Of a stretch of DNA of 64,000 nucleotides, positions 42,086 to 53,000 are shown one piece after another. Location of the stretch: NCBI RefSeq assembly GCF_001428665.1, contig NZ_LMIJ01000002.1, forward strand, positions 57,952 through 121,951. Direction: 5' to 3'. A program made the position numbers and the translations under genes. The notes beneath the pieces were generated by a model. It saw only the letters and a program-made list of their open reading frames with translations. It did not search any database and was not told the origin of the DNA. Position 1 is the stretch's first letter. Every line of letters starts with the position of its first letter. This stretch comes from Acidovorax sp. Root219 (GTDB lineage: Bacteria > Pseudomonadota > Gammaproteobacteria > Burkholderiales > Burkholderiaceae_C).

Positions 42086-42466
42086 ATGCCTTTCATCACC
42101 ATTCTCGTCGAAGACAACAAAACCATCAGTGAGACCCTGGTTCCGGCATTGGAGGAGTTGGCCAATGCCCGCGTTGTTGCCATTGCCACCACTGCCTCGG
42201 GTGCCCGGCAGGCGGTGGAGCGCTGGCGCGGGCAATGGCACCTGATGGTGGTGGACCTGTTTCTGGCCGCCGGCTCGGGCCTGGAGGTGCTGCAGGCCGT
42301 GCGCCAGCGCAATCCCGGCCAGCATGTGTTTGTGCTGTCCAACTACGCCACGCCCGACATGCGCCGCCGCTGCCTGGCCCAGGGGGCCGATGCCGTGTTC
42401 GACAAATCTACGGAACTGGATGCGTTCTTCGACCACTGCATGGGCTTGCCCGACCCCCAAGCCTGA
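42086..42466 (+). CDS. Receiver-only response regulator, paralogue of 171-551
   Basis: 126 residues. The acidic pair (LVEDN), phosphoacceptor Asp in VVDLFL, Ser in LSNYA and Lys in FDKS are present, with no output domain. It is highly similar to the product of 171-551 over its full length, so the two are recent paralogues. The hybrid histidine kinase gene starts 170 bases downstream on the same strand and is a likely phosphate donor or receiver partner (inference). Confidence 0.88.
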   Translation: MPFITILVEDNKTISETLVPALEELANARVVAIATTASGARQAVERWRGQWHLMVVDLFLAAGSGLEVLQAVRQRNPGQHVFVLSNYATPDMRRRCLAQGADAVFDKSTELDAFFDHCMGLPDPQA

Positions 42467-42635
42467 CCGTGTGCGCCCGCAAGGCCGGCCCCGTTCCGTG
42501 TAGACATCCATGAACACCCGGGTGGTTCAAACCCGGCCAAGAATGTAAAGTGGCGATTCCTGTCCCGCGAGCGCACCCGATATTTGCTGGGCGTGAGGTC
42601 GCGGGCGAATATGCCAATATAAGAAACCGCACCCC

Positions 42636-44834
42636 ATGCCACTGAGCGCAGCCGCGTTGTCGACCGTCATCAACAGCGCCACCGACACGGCCATCATCGC
42701 GCTGGACAGCCGGGGCGCCGTGCTCAGCTGGAACCCTGGCGCCGTGCGGCTGCTGGGCTGGTCCGAGCAAGAGATGCTGGGCCAGACCCTGCTGCGCATC
42801 TTTCCCGAAGAGACGAACCCCCAGGCGCGCGTGACCGAGGAAATGGCCGACGCCCAGTCCAAAGGCCGTGGCGGCCACGAGGGATGGCGCATGCGCGCCG
42901 ATGGCTCGCGTTTCTGGGCGGTGGGCGAGCTCACCCCGGTGACCGACCCCGCCGCAGCGCCCGTGGCCTTTGTGAAGGTGCTGCGCGACCGCACGCAGTG
43001 GAAGGTGTCCGAAGACGCGCTGCGTGAGGAAAAGCGCACGCTGGAAATCCTCAACCGCGCCGCCGCCACGCTGGCGCGCGAGAACGACCTGGCCCTGGTG
43101 GTGCAGGCCGTCACCGACGCGGGCGTGGAAGTGACCGGCGCGCAGTTCGGCGCGTTCTTCTACAACCTGGTGGACGCTGCGGGCGAGAGCTACACGCTGT
43201 ACACCCTGTCGGGCGCGCCGCGCGCCGCGTTCGAGGGCTTTCCCATGCCGCGCAACACGGCCCTTTTCGGCCCCACGTTTGCGGGCGAGGGCATCGTGCG
43301 CTCGGACGACATCACCCAGGACCCGCGCTACGGCCAGAGCGCGCCCTGGCACGGCATGCCCCAGGGCCACCTGGCGGTGACCAGCTACCTGGCGGTGCCG
43401 GTGATCGACCGGGCCCGCCATGTGATCGGCGGCCTGTTCTTCGGCCACGCGCAGCCGGGCGTGTTCACCGAGCGCTCGGAGCGCTCGGTGGCCCTGCTGG
43501 CGGCCGAGGCGGCCATTGCCATCGACAACGCCCGCCTGTTCGAGGCCGCCCAGCGCGAGATCGAAGAGCGCCGCAAGGCCGAGGTGGCGCTGCAGACGCT
43601 GAACGCCACGCTCGAATCCCAGGTGGCCGAGCGCAGCCAGCAGCTGCGCCTGCACGAAGAGGCGCTGCGCCAGGCGCAGAAGATGGAGGCGGTGGGCCAG
43701 CTCACGGGCGGCATCGCGCACGACTTCAACAACCTGCTGCAGGGCATCATGGGCAACCTGCAGGTGCTGCGCAAGCGGCTGGGGCAAGGGGTGCACAGCA
43801 CGGCGGCCGACCTCGATACCTACGTCACCCGGGCCTTGGCGTCCACCTCGCGCGCGGCGGGGCTTACGCACCGGCTGCTGGCCTTCTCGCGGCGCCAACC
43901 GCTCAGCCCCAAGGCCGTGCGCACCAATCCGCTGGTGCTGTCCATGCAGGACCTGCTGCGCCAGACCATCGGCGAGAAGGTGGAGCTGTCGCTGCAGCTG
44001 GCGCCCGACCTGTGGACCACGCTGTGCGACGAGAACCAGTTGGAAAGCGCCATCCTCAACCTGGCCATCAACGCCCGCGACGCCATGCCGGGTGGCGGCC
44101 GGCTGACCATTGAAACGCACAACGCCGAGCTCGATGCGGCCTACGCCGCAGCCCTGCACGGCGTGCAGCCCGGCCCGTATGTGTGCATTGCCGTGACCGA
44201 CACGGGCACGGGCATGACAGCAGAGACCCTGGCCCATGCCTTCGAGCCGTTCTTCACCACCAAGGCGGTGGGCGAGGGCTCGGGCCTGGGGTTGTCGATG
44301 ATCTATGGTTTCACCCGCCAGTCCGAAGGCCACGCCCGCATCTTCAGCGAGTATGGGCAGGGCACCACCGTCAGGATCTACCTGCCGGCCCACTTCAACG
44401 CCGAGGACGGCCCCGCGCACGCACTGCCCGCACCCAGCGCCACCGCGGCGGGCAAGGGCGAGGTGATCCTGGTGGTGGAGGACGAAACCCTGGTGCGCGA
44501 GCTGGTGGCCGAGGTGCTGCGCGACCTGGGCTACCAGGTGCTGGAGGCGCACGACGGCCCCTCGGGGCTGCACCAACTGCGGGTGCCGCAGCGCCGCATC
44601 GACCTGCTCATCACCGACGTCGGCCTACCGGGGCTCAACGGCCGCCAGGTGGCCGAGGCGGCCAGCGCCGAGCGGCCGGACCTGAAAATCCTGTTCATGA
44701 CGGGCTATGCCGAGAAGGTGTCAGCCTCGCAGCCCTTTGCCTCGCCCGGCAGGGAGATCCTCACCAAGCCCTTCGAGGTGGATGACATGGCGCGCAGGGT
44801 GCGCGCCTTGCTCGATGGCGGCGCCGGCAGGTAA
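42636..44834 (+). CDS. Hybrid sensor histidine kinase (PAS-GAF-HisKA-HATPase-REC)
   Basis: 732 residues, no transmembrane helix, so a cytoplasmic sensor. PAS (about 5-120) is followed by GAF (about 145-305), a coiled linker, the phosphoacceptor His in [12 protein letters not shown] (about 365), the ATPase N box [12 protein letters not shown] boxes DTGTGM and [11 protein letters not shown], and a C-terminal REC (about 610-725) with Asp in [10 protein letters not shown]. The HDFNN type belongs to the HisKA_4-like hybrid kinases. ATG 42636 has no strong ribosome-binding site. The signal is unknown. Confidence 0.92.
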   Translation: MPLSAAALSTVINSATDTAIIALDSRGAVLSWNPGAVRLLGWSEQEMLGQTLLRIFPEETNPQARVTEEMADAQSKGRGGHEGWRMRADGSRFWAVGELTPVTDPAAAPVAFVKVLRDRTQWKVSEDALREEKRTLEILNRAAATLARENDLALVVQAVTDAGVEVTGAQFGAFFYNLVDAAGESYTLYTLSGAPRAAFEGFPMPRNTALFGPTFAGEGIVRSDDITQDPRYGQSAPWHGMPQGHLAVTSYLAVPVIDRARHVIGGLFFGHAQPGVFTERSERSVALLAAEAAIAIDNARLFEAAQREIEERRKAEVALQTLNATLESQVAERSQQLRLHEEALRQAQKMEAVGQLTGGIAHDFNNLLQGIMGNLQVLRKRLGQGVHSTAADLDTYVTRALASTSRAAGLTHRLLAFSRRQPLSPKAVRTNPLVLSMQDLLRQTIGEKVELSLQLAPDLWTTLCDENQLESAILNLAINARDAMPGGGRLTIETHNAELDAAYAAALHGVQPGPYVCIAVTDTGTGMTAETLAHAFEPFFTTKAVGEGSGLGLSMIYGFTRQSEGHARIFSEYGQGTTVRIYLPAHFNAEDGPAHALPAPSATAAGKGEVILVVEDETLVRELVAEVLRDLGYQVLEAHDGPSGLHQLRVPQRRIDLLITDVGLPGLNGRQVAEAASAERPDLKILFMTGYAEKVSASQPFASPGREILTKPFEVDDMARRVRALLDGGAGR

Positions 44835-44848
44835 GGGCCTGCGCTCCT

Positions 44849-47200
44849 TCAAGGGGGCATGTCTTCCACGACCAGCCCCGCACGCCCCTGTGCCTTGGCC
44901 TGGTAGAGCGCCATGTCCGCCCGCCGGGTGAGGGAGGCGGGCTTGGCCTCCATCGATGGCGCAATGCACGCCACGCCGATGCTCAGCGTGACCCAGGCCC
45001 CCAGGGGAGAGGCGCCGTGCGCGATGCGCGCGGCGGCCACCGCGTCCAGCACCCGCTGGGCCACCAGGCGGGCGCCTTCGCGCGTGGTTTCGGGCAGCAG
45101 GATGGCGAACTCCTCGCCGCCATAGCGCATGGCGCGCTCGTGTGATCGCCACAGGGCCTCGCGCAGCACGCCCGCCACGCGCTTGAGGCACTCGTCGCCC
45201 ACCTGGTGGCCGTGCCGGTCGTTGAAGCGCTTGAAGTAGTCCACGTCCACCATCAGCAGCGACAGCGCCGCGCCCTGGCGTGCGTGGCGCGCCCACTCGG
45301 CCTGCAGGGTGTCGTCGAACAGGCGGCGGTTGCCCAGGCCGGTGAGCGCGTCCTGGTAGGACAGCTCGGACAGCGTGGCGTTCAGCCGCTCCAGCTCCAG
45401 CGCGGCCTGCTTGCGGGCCGTGATGTCCTGGAAGGCGCCGGTGATCCGCACGATGGCGCCGTCCTGCCAGATGGCCTCGCCCTGCGTGCGTACCCACAGC
45501 ATGCGGCCCTTGGCCGAGACGATCTGCAGCTCCAGGTCCCAGGGCGTGCCGTCCTGCACGCATTTTTCTACCGCAGAGGCAATCAGGGGGCGCGACGCCT
45601 CGGTGTAGAAGTCGAGGGTGCGCGGCAGGTCCGGCGCGCCGCCCGGATCCAGGTCGTGGATGCGGTAGACCTCGTCGGTCCATTGCGACTGGCCGGTGGT
45701 CAGGTCCCGCGTCCAGCCACCGATGCGGGCGATTTCGCCGGACTTCTTCTGCAGCAGCACGGCGCCTGCCAGCGCGGCCTCGCTGGTCTTGCGCGGTGTG
45801 ATGTCCATGAACGTGCCGATGATGCGCAGGGGCGCGCCGCTCTCGGCGCGCTCGGTCACCTTGCCGCGGCTGAAGAGCCACACGAACCGGTCTTGCAGCC
45901 GCACGCGGAACTCATTCTCGTAGGCCGGGCTGGCGCCCCTGAGGTGCTCGGAGAAGGCGGCGGCGTTGGCGGCCTGGTCGGCCGGGTGCAAGGTGGCCGT
46001 CCACTCCTCGATGGGGCGCACCACCTCGGCGTCGCCATAGCCCAGCATGCGCGCGCCCCGTGCATCGATGCGCAACTGGCGCGAGTCCACCTGCAGCTCC
46101 CACAGGCCCAGCTGGGCGCCGTCGAGCGCGCGCTCCAGGCGGGCCGCCGTCAGCTGCAGCGCGGCCTGCGAGGCTTCTTCGTGCGCCAGCAGCCGGCGCA
46201 GGCGCCGGCGCTCGATCAGGCGCAGGCCGGTGGCCGCTGCCAGCAGGGCGGCGTACAGCATGGCGTACATGCGCACCTGGGCGTACCAGGGGGCGTAGAC
46301 CTCCGAGCGCTCGCGGCTCACGGCCAGCACCACGGTGTTGTCCAGCCCCAGGCCCACCGGCTTCACGCTGGCCAGCACCACCAGCCGCTCGCGGCCCGTG
46401 GCGGGCACCAGGCCTTCGAACACGGTCGTCTGTCGCTGGCTTTTGACATGGGCTTCAAACGCGGAGCCCGGCCTTGCCAGGTTGGCCATGCGCTCGGTGC
46501 CCATGCTGGGCACGGTGACGAAGACCTCGCCATCGGCATGCGCCAGCGTGGCCCGCATGTCCGGCGCGAACAGCGCGGAGCGGATGATGAAGGCGAAGAA
46601 CTCATCGTCCAGCGTGGCGCTGACCACGCCCGAGAAATGGCCCTCGGCATCGAAGATGGCCCGCGACAGGTACAGCGCCACGCCCTCGTCGTCCGATGCC
46701 GAGGGGCGCGAGAGGTAGAGCACGCGCGGGTCGGGCCGGCCGTGCACGCCGCGGAAGAACTCTGCCGCGAAAAAATCCCGGCCCACGTCGGCCGCGCGGT
46801 CCGACGCGACGGCCGTGCCATTGGCGTCATGCACCGCCAGCCCACGCACGGCCTGGATCACGTCGGTGAGCAGGTGCAGCTGCCGGGATGCATCGGCGCT
46901 GGACGCGGTGAGCGCCGTGGCACGGTAGTCGCCGCTGATGCGGGTCAGCGCCTCGTTCAGGCCCTTGAGCTGGCGCGTGAGGTTCTCCGACACATAGCGG
47001 CTCAGGTCCTGCAGCCGCGCCTCCTCCGCCTCGCGGATCGTGTGGCGCGCGTTCAGCAGCTGCAGGACGATGGCCACCCCGGCCAATGCAAACACGAACA
47101 GGAACACCCGCCACGGCTCGAGCCGCAGCGATGAGCGGTCTTTGGCAGACCGTGGAGCGCCGGTTCGCGGGGAAAACACCTGCCGGGCCTTGCCTTTCAT
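44849..47200 (-). CDS. Cache-PAS-PAS diguanylate cyclase
   Basis: 783 residues. N-terminal transmembrane helix (VFLFVFALAGVAIVLQLL), a periplasmic double-Cache sensor (about 60-320), a second helix, two PAS/PAC domains ending with FMDITPRK and FQDITARK, and a C-terminal GGDEF domain with the active form YGGEEFAIL. It makes c-di-GMP in response to a periplasmic ligand. ATG 47200 (MKGKARQV) is preferred over a far upstream start because AGGG precedes it and the first helix follows soon after. Convergent with the hybrid kinase. Confidence 0.9.
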   Translation of the reverse strand: MKGKARQVFSPRTGAPRSAKDRSSLRLEPWRVFLFVFALAGVAIVLQLLNARHTIREAEEARLQDLSRYVSENLTRQLKGLNEALTRISGDYRATALTASSADASRQLHLLTDVIQAVRGLAVHDANGTAVASDRAADVGRDFFAAEFFRGVHGRPDPRVLYLSRPSASDDEGVALYLSRAIFDAEGHFSGVVSATLDDEFFAFIIRSALFAPDMRATLAHADGEVFVTVPSMGTERMANLARPGSAFEAHVKSQRQTTVFEGLVPATGRERLVVLASVKPVGLGLDNTVVLAVSRERSEVYAPWYAQVRMYAMLYAALLAAATGLRLIERRRLRRLLAHEEASQAALQLTAARLERALDGAQLGLWELQVDSRQLRIDARGARMLGYGDAEVVRPIEEWTATLHPADQAANAAAFSEHLRGASPAYENEFRVRLQDRFVWLFSRGKVTERAESGAPLRIIGTFMDITPRKTSEAALAGAVLLQKKSGEIARIGGWTRDLTTGQSQWTDEVYRIHDLDPGGAPDLPRTLDFYTEASRPLIASAVEKCVQDGTPWDLELQIVSAKGRMLWVRTQGEAIWQDGAIVRITGAFQDITARKQAALELERLNATLSELSYQDALTGLGNRRLFDDTLQAEWARHARQGAALSLLMVDVDYFKRFNDRHGHQVGDECLKRVAGVLREALWRSHERAMRYGGEEFAILLPETTREGARLVAQRVLDAVAAARIAHGASPLGAWVTLSIGVACIAPSMEAKPASLTRRADMALYQAKAQGRAGLVVEDMPP

Positions 47201-47446
47201 CCATCCCTGTCGCAAAAGTGGAGCCGCGCGCACTGGCTGTCTGGGCAGCACCGGTGGCGCGGGGGCGAAATGAATGATGACACGCCCCAACAGCCTGCGG
47301 CGCAAAACGCACGCGATTCCAGCACCAAGGGGCGGTTGCAGGCGCTGCTCCTGCGCCAGGCGCGCTGTGCATGGCCCGGCGAGCGGGGGCAAGGGCTATC
47401 GGGCGAGGTCCATACTCTGTGCTTTCCTCTCTTGAGAAAGCTCCCC

Positions 47447-47650
47447 ATGTCCCTGCCAATCCGCGATGCTGCGCCCAATGAAAAACGTGGCAATGCCATG
47501 GCTGCGGCGCTGGCCAAGGAGCAGCTTCAGTACGCCGTGCAGATTGTCAAGGACGTGCTGCCCACCCAAGCGGGGGATGCCGTGCTGATCGGTGCCGTGG
47601 TACAGGCCATTGCGTCCAACTACGCAGCGGTGCCGCAGCCCAACCGGTAA
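47447..47650 (+). CDS. 67-residue hypothetical protein
   Basis: A small helical protein (AAALAKEQLQYAVQIVKDVL and AVLIGAVVQAIASNYAAV). ATG 47447 (MSLPIRDAA) is the natural N-terminus. No family recognised. Confidence 0.55.
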   Translation: MSLPIRDAAPNEKRGNAMAAALAKEQLQYAVQIVKDVLPTQAGDAVLIGAVVQAIASNYAAVPQPNR

Positions 47651-47802
47651 CTACCTCTGATTCAGCGCGAGCCTGCGGTACGCCGGGCGGGGCGGGCCTT
47701 GGGCAGGCGCGCCCGGCTGTGAGACGCCCAGCGGCCCGCGCAACCGCCTTCGGCGGCTGCCACCTGCGTGCAGCAACGGCCCCTTCGCCTCTGTACCACC
47801 GC

Positions 47803-47955
47803 TCAAAAATGCGGTGGCGGGTCCTGCACGGGCGACTCGGCAGGGCCGGGTGGCGGATCGCCCTGGGGCGGCGCGGGCGTCCAGGCCGGCTGGGGTGGCT
47901 GCTCCAGCGGTGGTGTGTCGATGGGAGGCATGGGCTGGGGTGCGGGTGCGGGCAT
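47803..47955 (-). CDS. 50-residue proline-rich hypothetical protein
   Basis: MPAPAPQPMPPIDTPPLEQP onward; Pro makes up about a third of residues. AAGGAG sits at ideal spacing before ATG 47955, which is the main support. Probably disordered. Function unknown. Confidence 0.5.
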   Translation of the reverse strand: MPAPAPQPMPPIDTPPLEQPPQPAWTPAPPQGDPPPGPAESPVQDPPPHF

Positions 47956-48346
47956 GGCGAGCTCCTTGGATAGTGGTGGTCTGGCAACCACCGTACTTCT
48001 GTCCCCGGGCCGCGTATGCCAGCCAATGCCTATACCTGCGGCGGGCTGGGCGCCCCGTTGCGGTGTTATTGGCAATGGTGAAGCGCCTTATGCGTCGGGA
48101 TGGCGCCTATTGTCATCCTCTGTGAGGTGAATGGTGGCCATTGGTGCTGAAAAATGAGGCGCGTTCTGCACGGGGATGTGTCCTTGATCACCAGCAAGCA
48201 GCCCCACTCCGGCGGACAATACACCCATTGAGGTGTGGTGCATGCGCTACGCCTCCCGTCGGGCACCACAGATTGTTGCCTGACTCAGTTGGTTACGATG
48301 TACGTTAACGGTTACAGGTCCGGCAAGGGCCCAGGAGAGATCAGAC
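47956..48346. other. Intergenic stretch upstream of a secreted-protein gene
   Basis: About 390 bases with no convincing gene. The last 60 bases carry repeated GTTAC/GTTAACG elements (gttacgatgtacgttaac area, about 48290-48316), including the palindrome CGTTAACG, close before a GTG start. This is a possible control region for the secreted protein. Confidence 0.4.
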
Positions 48347-48991
48347 GTGAAACCGAACCCAAAAAACCTCGCGGTTGCGGCGTTTCTCGTGAGCGCCATG
48401 GCAGGGGCCCAGGCAGCAGACCCGGCGGTGTTCGATGGCGCCACCGGCACGCTGAGCCTGCCCACGCTGCAGATCGACAACGCCAGGTACTTCAGTGTGG
48501 TGATCAAGCTGTTGGATGTGGGCCTGCTCAAGGCCAATGACCCTGCCGTGGTGGGAGAAGACATCCAGTTCCTGAGCACCGGCAATTTGCTGCACCTGCC
48601 CCAGTTGACCATCGGCAAGGACCTGTTCACCCAGGTGAGCCTGGGCAATCCTTCGTTCAGCCTGGTCAGCTATGGCGGCGTGGTGACGAACCCGCCTTTC
48701 ACCGGCACTGGCTCCACAGGCCACCTGCTGGACGTGCGCGTGACGGCCGTGAGCACGGCGCAGAACCCCATCACGCTGGTCAATGTGACCCGGCCGTTGA
48801 GCCAGCAGGAGTTCTGCAGCGATGCGTCGCTGCGCCTGCCCATCACCCAGAGCCAGCAAAACGCGCTGGCCAACAACTGGACGCTCAATGTCTGCACTTT
48901 CGATGTCATCTCGGGCACGGGCTCCATCAAGATGACGCTGCGTGTGTCGGGCCTGGCCGTGCCTTACAGCGCAACCTACGTTTACCACTGA
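48347..48991 (+). CDS. Secreted hypothetical protein
   Basis: 214 residues with a signal peptide (MKPNPKNLAVAAFLVSAMAG...QAA). The mature N-terminus (FDGATGTLSLPTLQI) is a beta-type motif found in secreted proteins of unknown function, followed by a two-Cys domain (EFCSDASLRL, LNVCTFDV). GTG start after CAGGAGAG. A strong terminator follows. Confidence 0.65.
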   Translation: MKPNPKNLAVAAFLVSAMAGAQAADPAVFDGATGTLSLPTLQIDNARYFSVVIKLLDVGLLKANDPAVVGEDIQFLSTGNLLHLPQLTIGKDLFTQVSLGNPSFSLVSYGGVVTNPPFTGTGSTGHLLDVRVTAVSTAQNPITLVNVTRPLSQQEFCSDASLRLPITQSQQNALANNWTLNVCTFDVISGTGSIKMTLRVSGLAVPYSATYVYH

Positions 48992-49016
48992 TCCGCGCCT
49001 CCAAGCGCGGTACGCA

Positions 49017-49047
49017 AGGGGCGGCACACAGTGCGCGCCCCTTTTTC
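49017..49047 (+). terminator. Intrinsic terminator
   Basis: AGGGGCG and CGCCCCT pair across a 12-base loop and are followed by TTTTCATTTTT, just after the secreted-protein gene. Confidence 0.8.
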
Positions 49048-49160
49048 ATTTTTGGGGTTCGGAGCGCCATTCTTTGACGGGACCGTGCTGTCAACTGCGC
49101 GACTCTTGCGAATCAGGGTATTCCTTTGCCGGGCCAGGGGCCGGCACTGCCTAGAATCTG

Positions 49161-49171
49161 TTGCACTGCAA
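49161..49171. promoter_or_regulatory. Candidate PhaR autoregulatory site
   Basis: TTGCACTGCAA, an 11-base palindrome 52 bases before phaR. PhaR proteins bind TGC-rich dyads near phasin and phaR promoters; the match here is by character, not by an aligned consensus. Confidence 0.45.
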
Positions 49172-49222
49172 TAGATTGACAGATACCACCCATGATGGGC
49201 CTGTGCGCCCGAGGAGTCCGTA

Positions 49223-49789
49223 GTGCCCGACAAGAAGAGCAGCGCCCCCGCTGGAGCCACCGCAGCCGCATCTGCCACCAGCAAGTCTGCACCGCGCGTG
49301 ATCAAGAAGTACCCCAATCGCCGCCTGTACGACACCGACACCTCCACCTACATCACGCTGTCCGAAGTGCGCGAGTTGGTGATGGCCCACCACACCGTGG
49401 TGGTGCGCGACGCCAAGACGGGCGAGGACCTCACGCGCAGCATTCTGCTGCAGATCATCCTGGAAGAAGAGGCCGGCGGCGCCCCCATGTTCACCGAGGC
49501 GGTGCTGGCCAACATCATCCGCTTCTACGGCCATGCCATGCAGGGCTTCATGGGCGCCTACCTCGAAAAGAACGTGCAGGCCTTCACCGACGTGCAAGCC
49601 AAGCTGGCCGAGCAGTCGCAAAGCGTCACGCCCGAGATGTGGGCCCAGTTCATGAACCTGCAGTCGCCCATGCTCAAGGGCATGATGGGCAACTACGTCG
49701 AGCAGTCCCAGTCCATGCTCACGCAGATGCAGGAGCAGATGCAAAAGCAGACAGAGCAGATGCTGGGGGCCTTCGGCCTCAAGCGCTGA
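49223..49789 (+). CDS. phaR: Polyhydroxyalkanoate synthesis repressor PhaR
   Basis: 188 residues. PhaR senses PHA granules and represses phasin genes. The N-terminal PHB_acc_N domain is distinct (IKKYPNRRLYDTDTSTYITL, then VRELVMAHHTVVVRDAKTGE), followed by PHB_acc repeats (FTEAVLANIIRFYG, MQGFMGAYLEKN) and a Gln/Met-rich amphipathic tail (QMQEQMQKQTEQMLGAFG). GTG start after GAGGAG. It stands alone, followed by a 245-base gap before the giant surface-protein gene. Confidence 0.93.
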   Translation: MPDKKSSAPAGATAAASATSKSAPRVIKKYPNRRLYDTDTSTYITLSEVRELVMAHHTVVVRDAKTGEDLTRSILLQIILEEEAGGAPMFTEAVLANIIRFYGHAMQGFMGAYLEKNVQAFTDVQAKLAEQSQSVTPEMWAQFMNLQSPMLKGMMGNYVEQSQSMLTQMQEQMQKQTEQMLGAFGLKR

Positions 49790-49937
49790 TACGCCCCAGG
49801 GCCTGTTCAAACTGGCTCCACGCCCCGACAAGGCGGAGCGGGGGGGGCGCCTCTCTCAAAGCCCTGGCGCTGTGCTTCCCTGGGGGCGTTTCCACGTAGC
49901 TTGAACGCTGTCAAGTCAATCTTCAACGATTGTAAAA

Positions 49938-49957
49938 CTGCAAGCTTTTTATTGCAG
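49938..49957. promoter_or_regulatory. Inverted repeat upstream of the giant surface-protein gene
   Basis: CTGCAA-N8-TTGCAG in a locally AT-rich stretch about 80 bases before the proposed start. It could be an operator; its TGCAA/TTGCA arms resemble the dyad before phaR. Confidence 0.35.
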
Positions 49958-50034
49958 CTCTGCGGTAAAAATTGGTAAGTATGGTTAGGATTAGGCTATC
50001 GCCCTTCGCTGGGGCAATAGCTACGCCTAATGAC

Positions 50035-53000
50035 ATGACCCAATCCGCATCTCCATTTCGTCCCCGCAGCCGAGCCCTTGCGCTGGAACCACGTCTGCTG
50101 TTCGACGGCGCAGGCGCCCTGGCGGTAGCCGACCACGTTTCGGATGACTTCCACAAGACACCGACCACCCCCAAGGCAGCGGTAGCCGCCGACAGCGACG
50201 CGCCAAGGGCGCAAGAGATGCCCCGGCCGGAAGCAGCAGCCCCGGCCCAGCCCAGCACCCCTGGCGTGCCGCCTGAGGCCGTGGCCCAGGCGCTCGACAG
50301 CGTGCGCAGCTACGTGGCCAACACGTCGGCGGCCGATCTGCTGGCCTTGTTCAATGGCGGCAAGGCCAACCCCGGCGCCGAAGGGCTGCTCGCAGCCGAA
50401 GCCCTGCGCCAGGACATCCTCTCTGGCCGCTTTGGGGTACAGGTACAGGTCAGCGACAACCCCGGCCTTGAGGGTCGGTTCGCCGCCTTCGTCGCCGAAG
50501 GGCCAGGGGGCAAGCCCGTCATACTGCTCAATGCCCAATGGCTGGCCACCCAGCCCAGCTCGGCTGCGGTGGCCAGCGTGCTGGTGGAGGAAATCGGCCA
50601 CTCCATGGACGCGCACCTCCATGGCGCCGCCGACACACCGGGTGACGAGGGTCAGCGTTTCATGGGCCGCGTGTACGGGGTCAAAGTGGGCGAGGACTAC
50701 GGCTCCGACAACGACCACCTGAAGCTGAAGATCGGCGACGGCATCTTCGATGCGGAAGCGGCCACCAGCTCGTTTTCCACGGTGGACGGCTCGGAGTTCC
50801 TGCTGACGTTCAACACGGCGACGCGCCTGACCGGCGGTGCCGACAGTGCGGCGGGCAACACCACGGGCACCAAGTACCTGTACAGCAACGTGGTGACGGT
50901 CAGCGGCCAGCAGATCGACGCGATCATCGAGCTGACCGGCATGACCAATGCCACGGTTACGCTGTTCGACTCCACCGCCAACCCCTACGGCGGCACCACG
51001 GGCAACGCCACGACGGTGAATGGCGCCGGTTCGTTCCAGCCCAACCTGAACATCGCGGCCGTCGGTGGCTATGCCACTTTCAAGGTGACCTTTATCCTGG
51101 GCGGCTCGTACAACGCTACGACCAACCCCACCGGCACCGAGGTGACCCTGCGCAACGTGGTGGTCAACACCTATGACCTGGATGCCTCCGGCGGGGCTGC
51201 CACAGGCCGCCAGTTCACGGACTTTGAGGGCATCGGTGCCTACACCGTCTCCAATGGCACGAAGCTGACGGTATCGGACCAGGGCGGGGGGGTTACGCGC
51301 TTTCTCACCACGGTGGGTGGCAACTACACGGTGACGCCTGGCACCACCACCACGCAGACCTTGAATGGCACAACCATCATCTCCGATGACATCCGGGCCC
51401 GCGTGCGCTATACCGAGCTGTCCAGCACCACCATCAAGGTCGGCGATGCGGCTGCCACGGGGGTGGCCTATTACGGCCTGGATTTCAGCATGGGCCCGAC
51501 GTTCCAGAATGCCCGCACACCGGGCGTGCAGATCGTCGATGGCTCGGGCAATCCACTGCCAGGCCCCCTGGTGACCCATGAAAACGGCACGACCAGCCAA
51601 GACTTCTACCTGCAGCTTGAAGCCGCTCCGGAAGTGGGAGAAACCGTCACGGTCACGCTCACCGGCCGTGACACCACCGAGGGCACGCTCACCACCACGA
51701 CGCTTACCTTCACCAGCGCCAACTGGAACACCCCGCAGAAGGTCACGGTGACGGCCATCGACGATGCGGTGATCGACGGCGACCAGACCTACAAGCTGAC
51801 CGCCACCACCGCCAGCAGCACCAACACCGTGGCCTACACCGGCCGCACGGCGGTGATCGATGTCACCAACATCGACAACGACGACGTGCTGGCCCCCGTG
51901 CTGGACCTGCGCAGCGGCGACGACCCGACCACGGGCTCGGTGAACGATGCCGTGGTCAGCGCGGCCGGAGCCGCGGTGGCGCTGGATGCCGCCGGCAACA
52001 ACAAGGCGGCGCCCACCACCAACACGGCCCATGCCACCGTCGTGTACGACGACTCCGACCGCATCGGCAAGCTCACGGTGGCGGTCACCAGCGGCATCCA
52101 GAACGGCACCTCCGAGAAGCTGCTGTTCGGCGCCACCACCCTGACCGCCAACGGCACGGGCGTGACGGCGCAGAACAACATCGCCGTGGTCGGCGTGCAG
52201 GTCAACGTGACCTACGCCGGCGGCACCTTCACCGTGGTGAAGGCCGACGGCACTGCCATGACGCGGGCCCAGACCGAGGCGGTGATCGCCGGCATCCAGT
52301 ACCAGAACACCCAGGGCAATGCCTCCACGCCGGGTGACCGGGTGTTCACCTTCCAGGTCACGGACTCCTCGGGCAAGGCATCGAACACCGCCACCTCCAC
52401 CGTGAGCGTGACCGGCCCCCTGGCGGTGGACGACATCGTCGTCAACGAAGCCTCGGCCAATGGCGTGTTCACGGTGCAGGGCGTCACAGGCCAGCAGGTG
52501 AGCCTGGGCCTGAGCGACGGCCCCCGGGTCGTGGGCGGCGCCGTGGCCACGGGCGGCGGCACCGACTACAGCGCAGCCGCAGGCAGTGGCCTGCAGGTTT
52601 CCACCGACGGCGGCGGAACCTGGAACAACTACACCGCAGGCGCCAACGTGACCATCACGGCGGCCGATGGCAAGCTGCTGGTGCGCACCCCGATCACCAA
52701 CGACACCACCTTCGAAGGCGATGAGTTTTTCAAGCTGACCGTGACGCCCACGACGGGCACGGCGGTGGTCGGACAGGCCACGATCCGTGACGATGGCACC
52801 GGCGACATCTACAAAAACGATGGCACCAAGGACGCCACGGCGACCAAGGACGACGACCGCACGATCCTGGTCACCAGCGGCGGCACCTTCAACGAGGCAT
52901 CGACTTACGCCACCTTCAAGGTCGATGTGAGTGGCAAGGCCGGCGATGCCGTGGTGCTTGCCATAGAAAGTACGGGCGCCGGGGCAGGGCATGCCACGGT

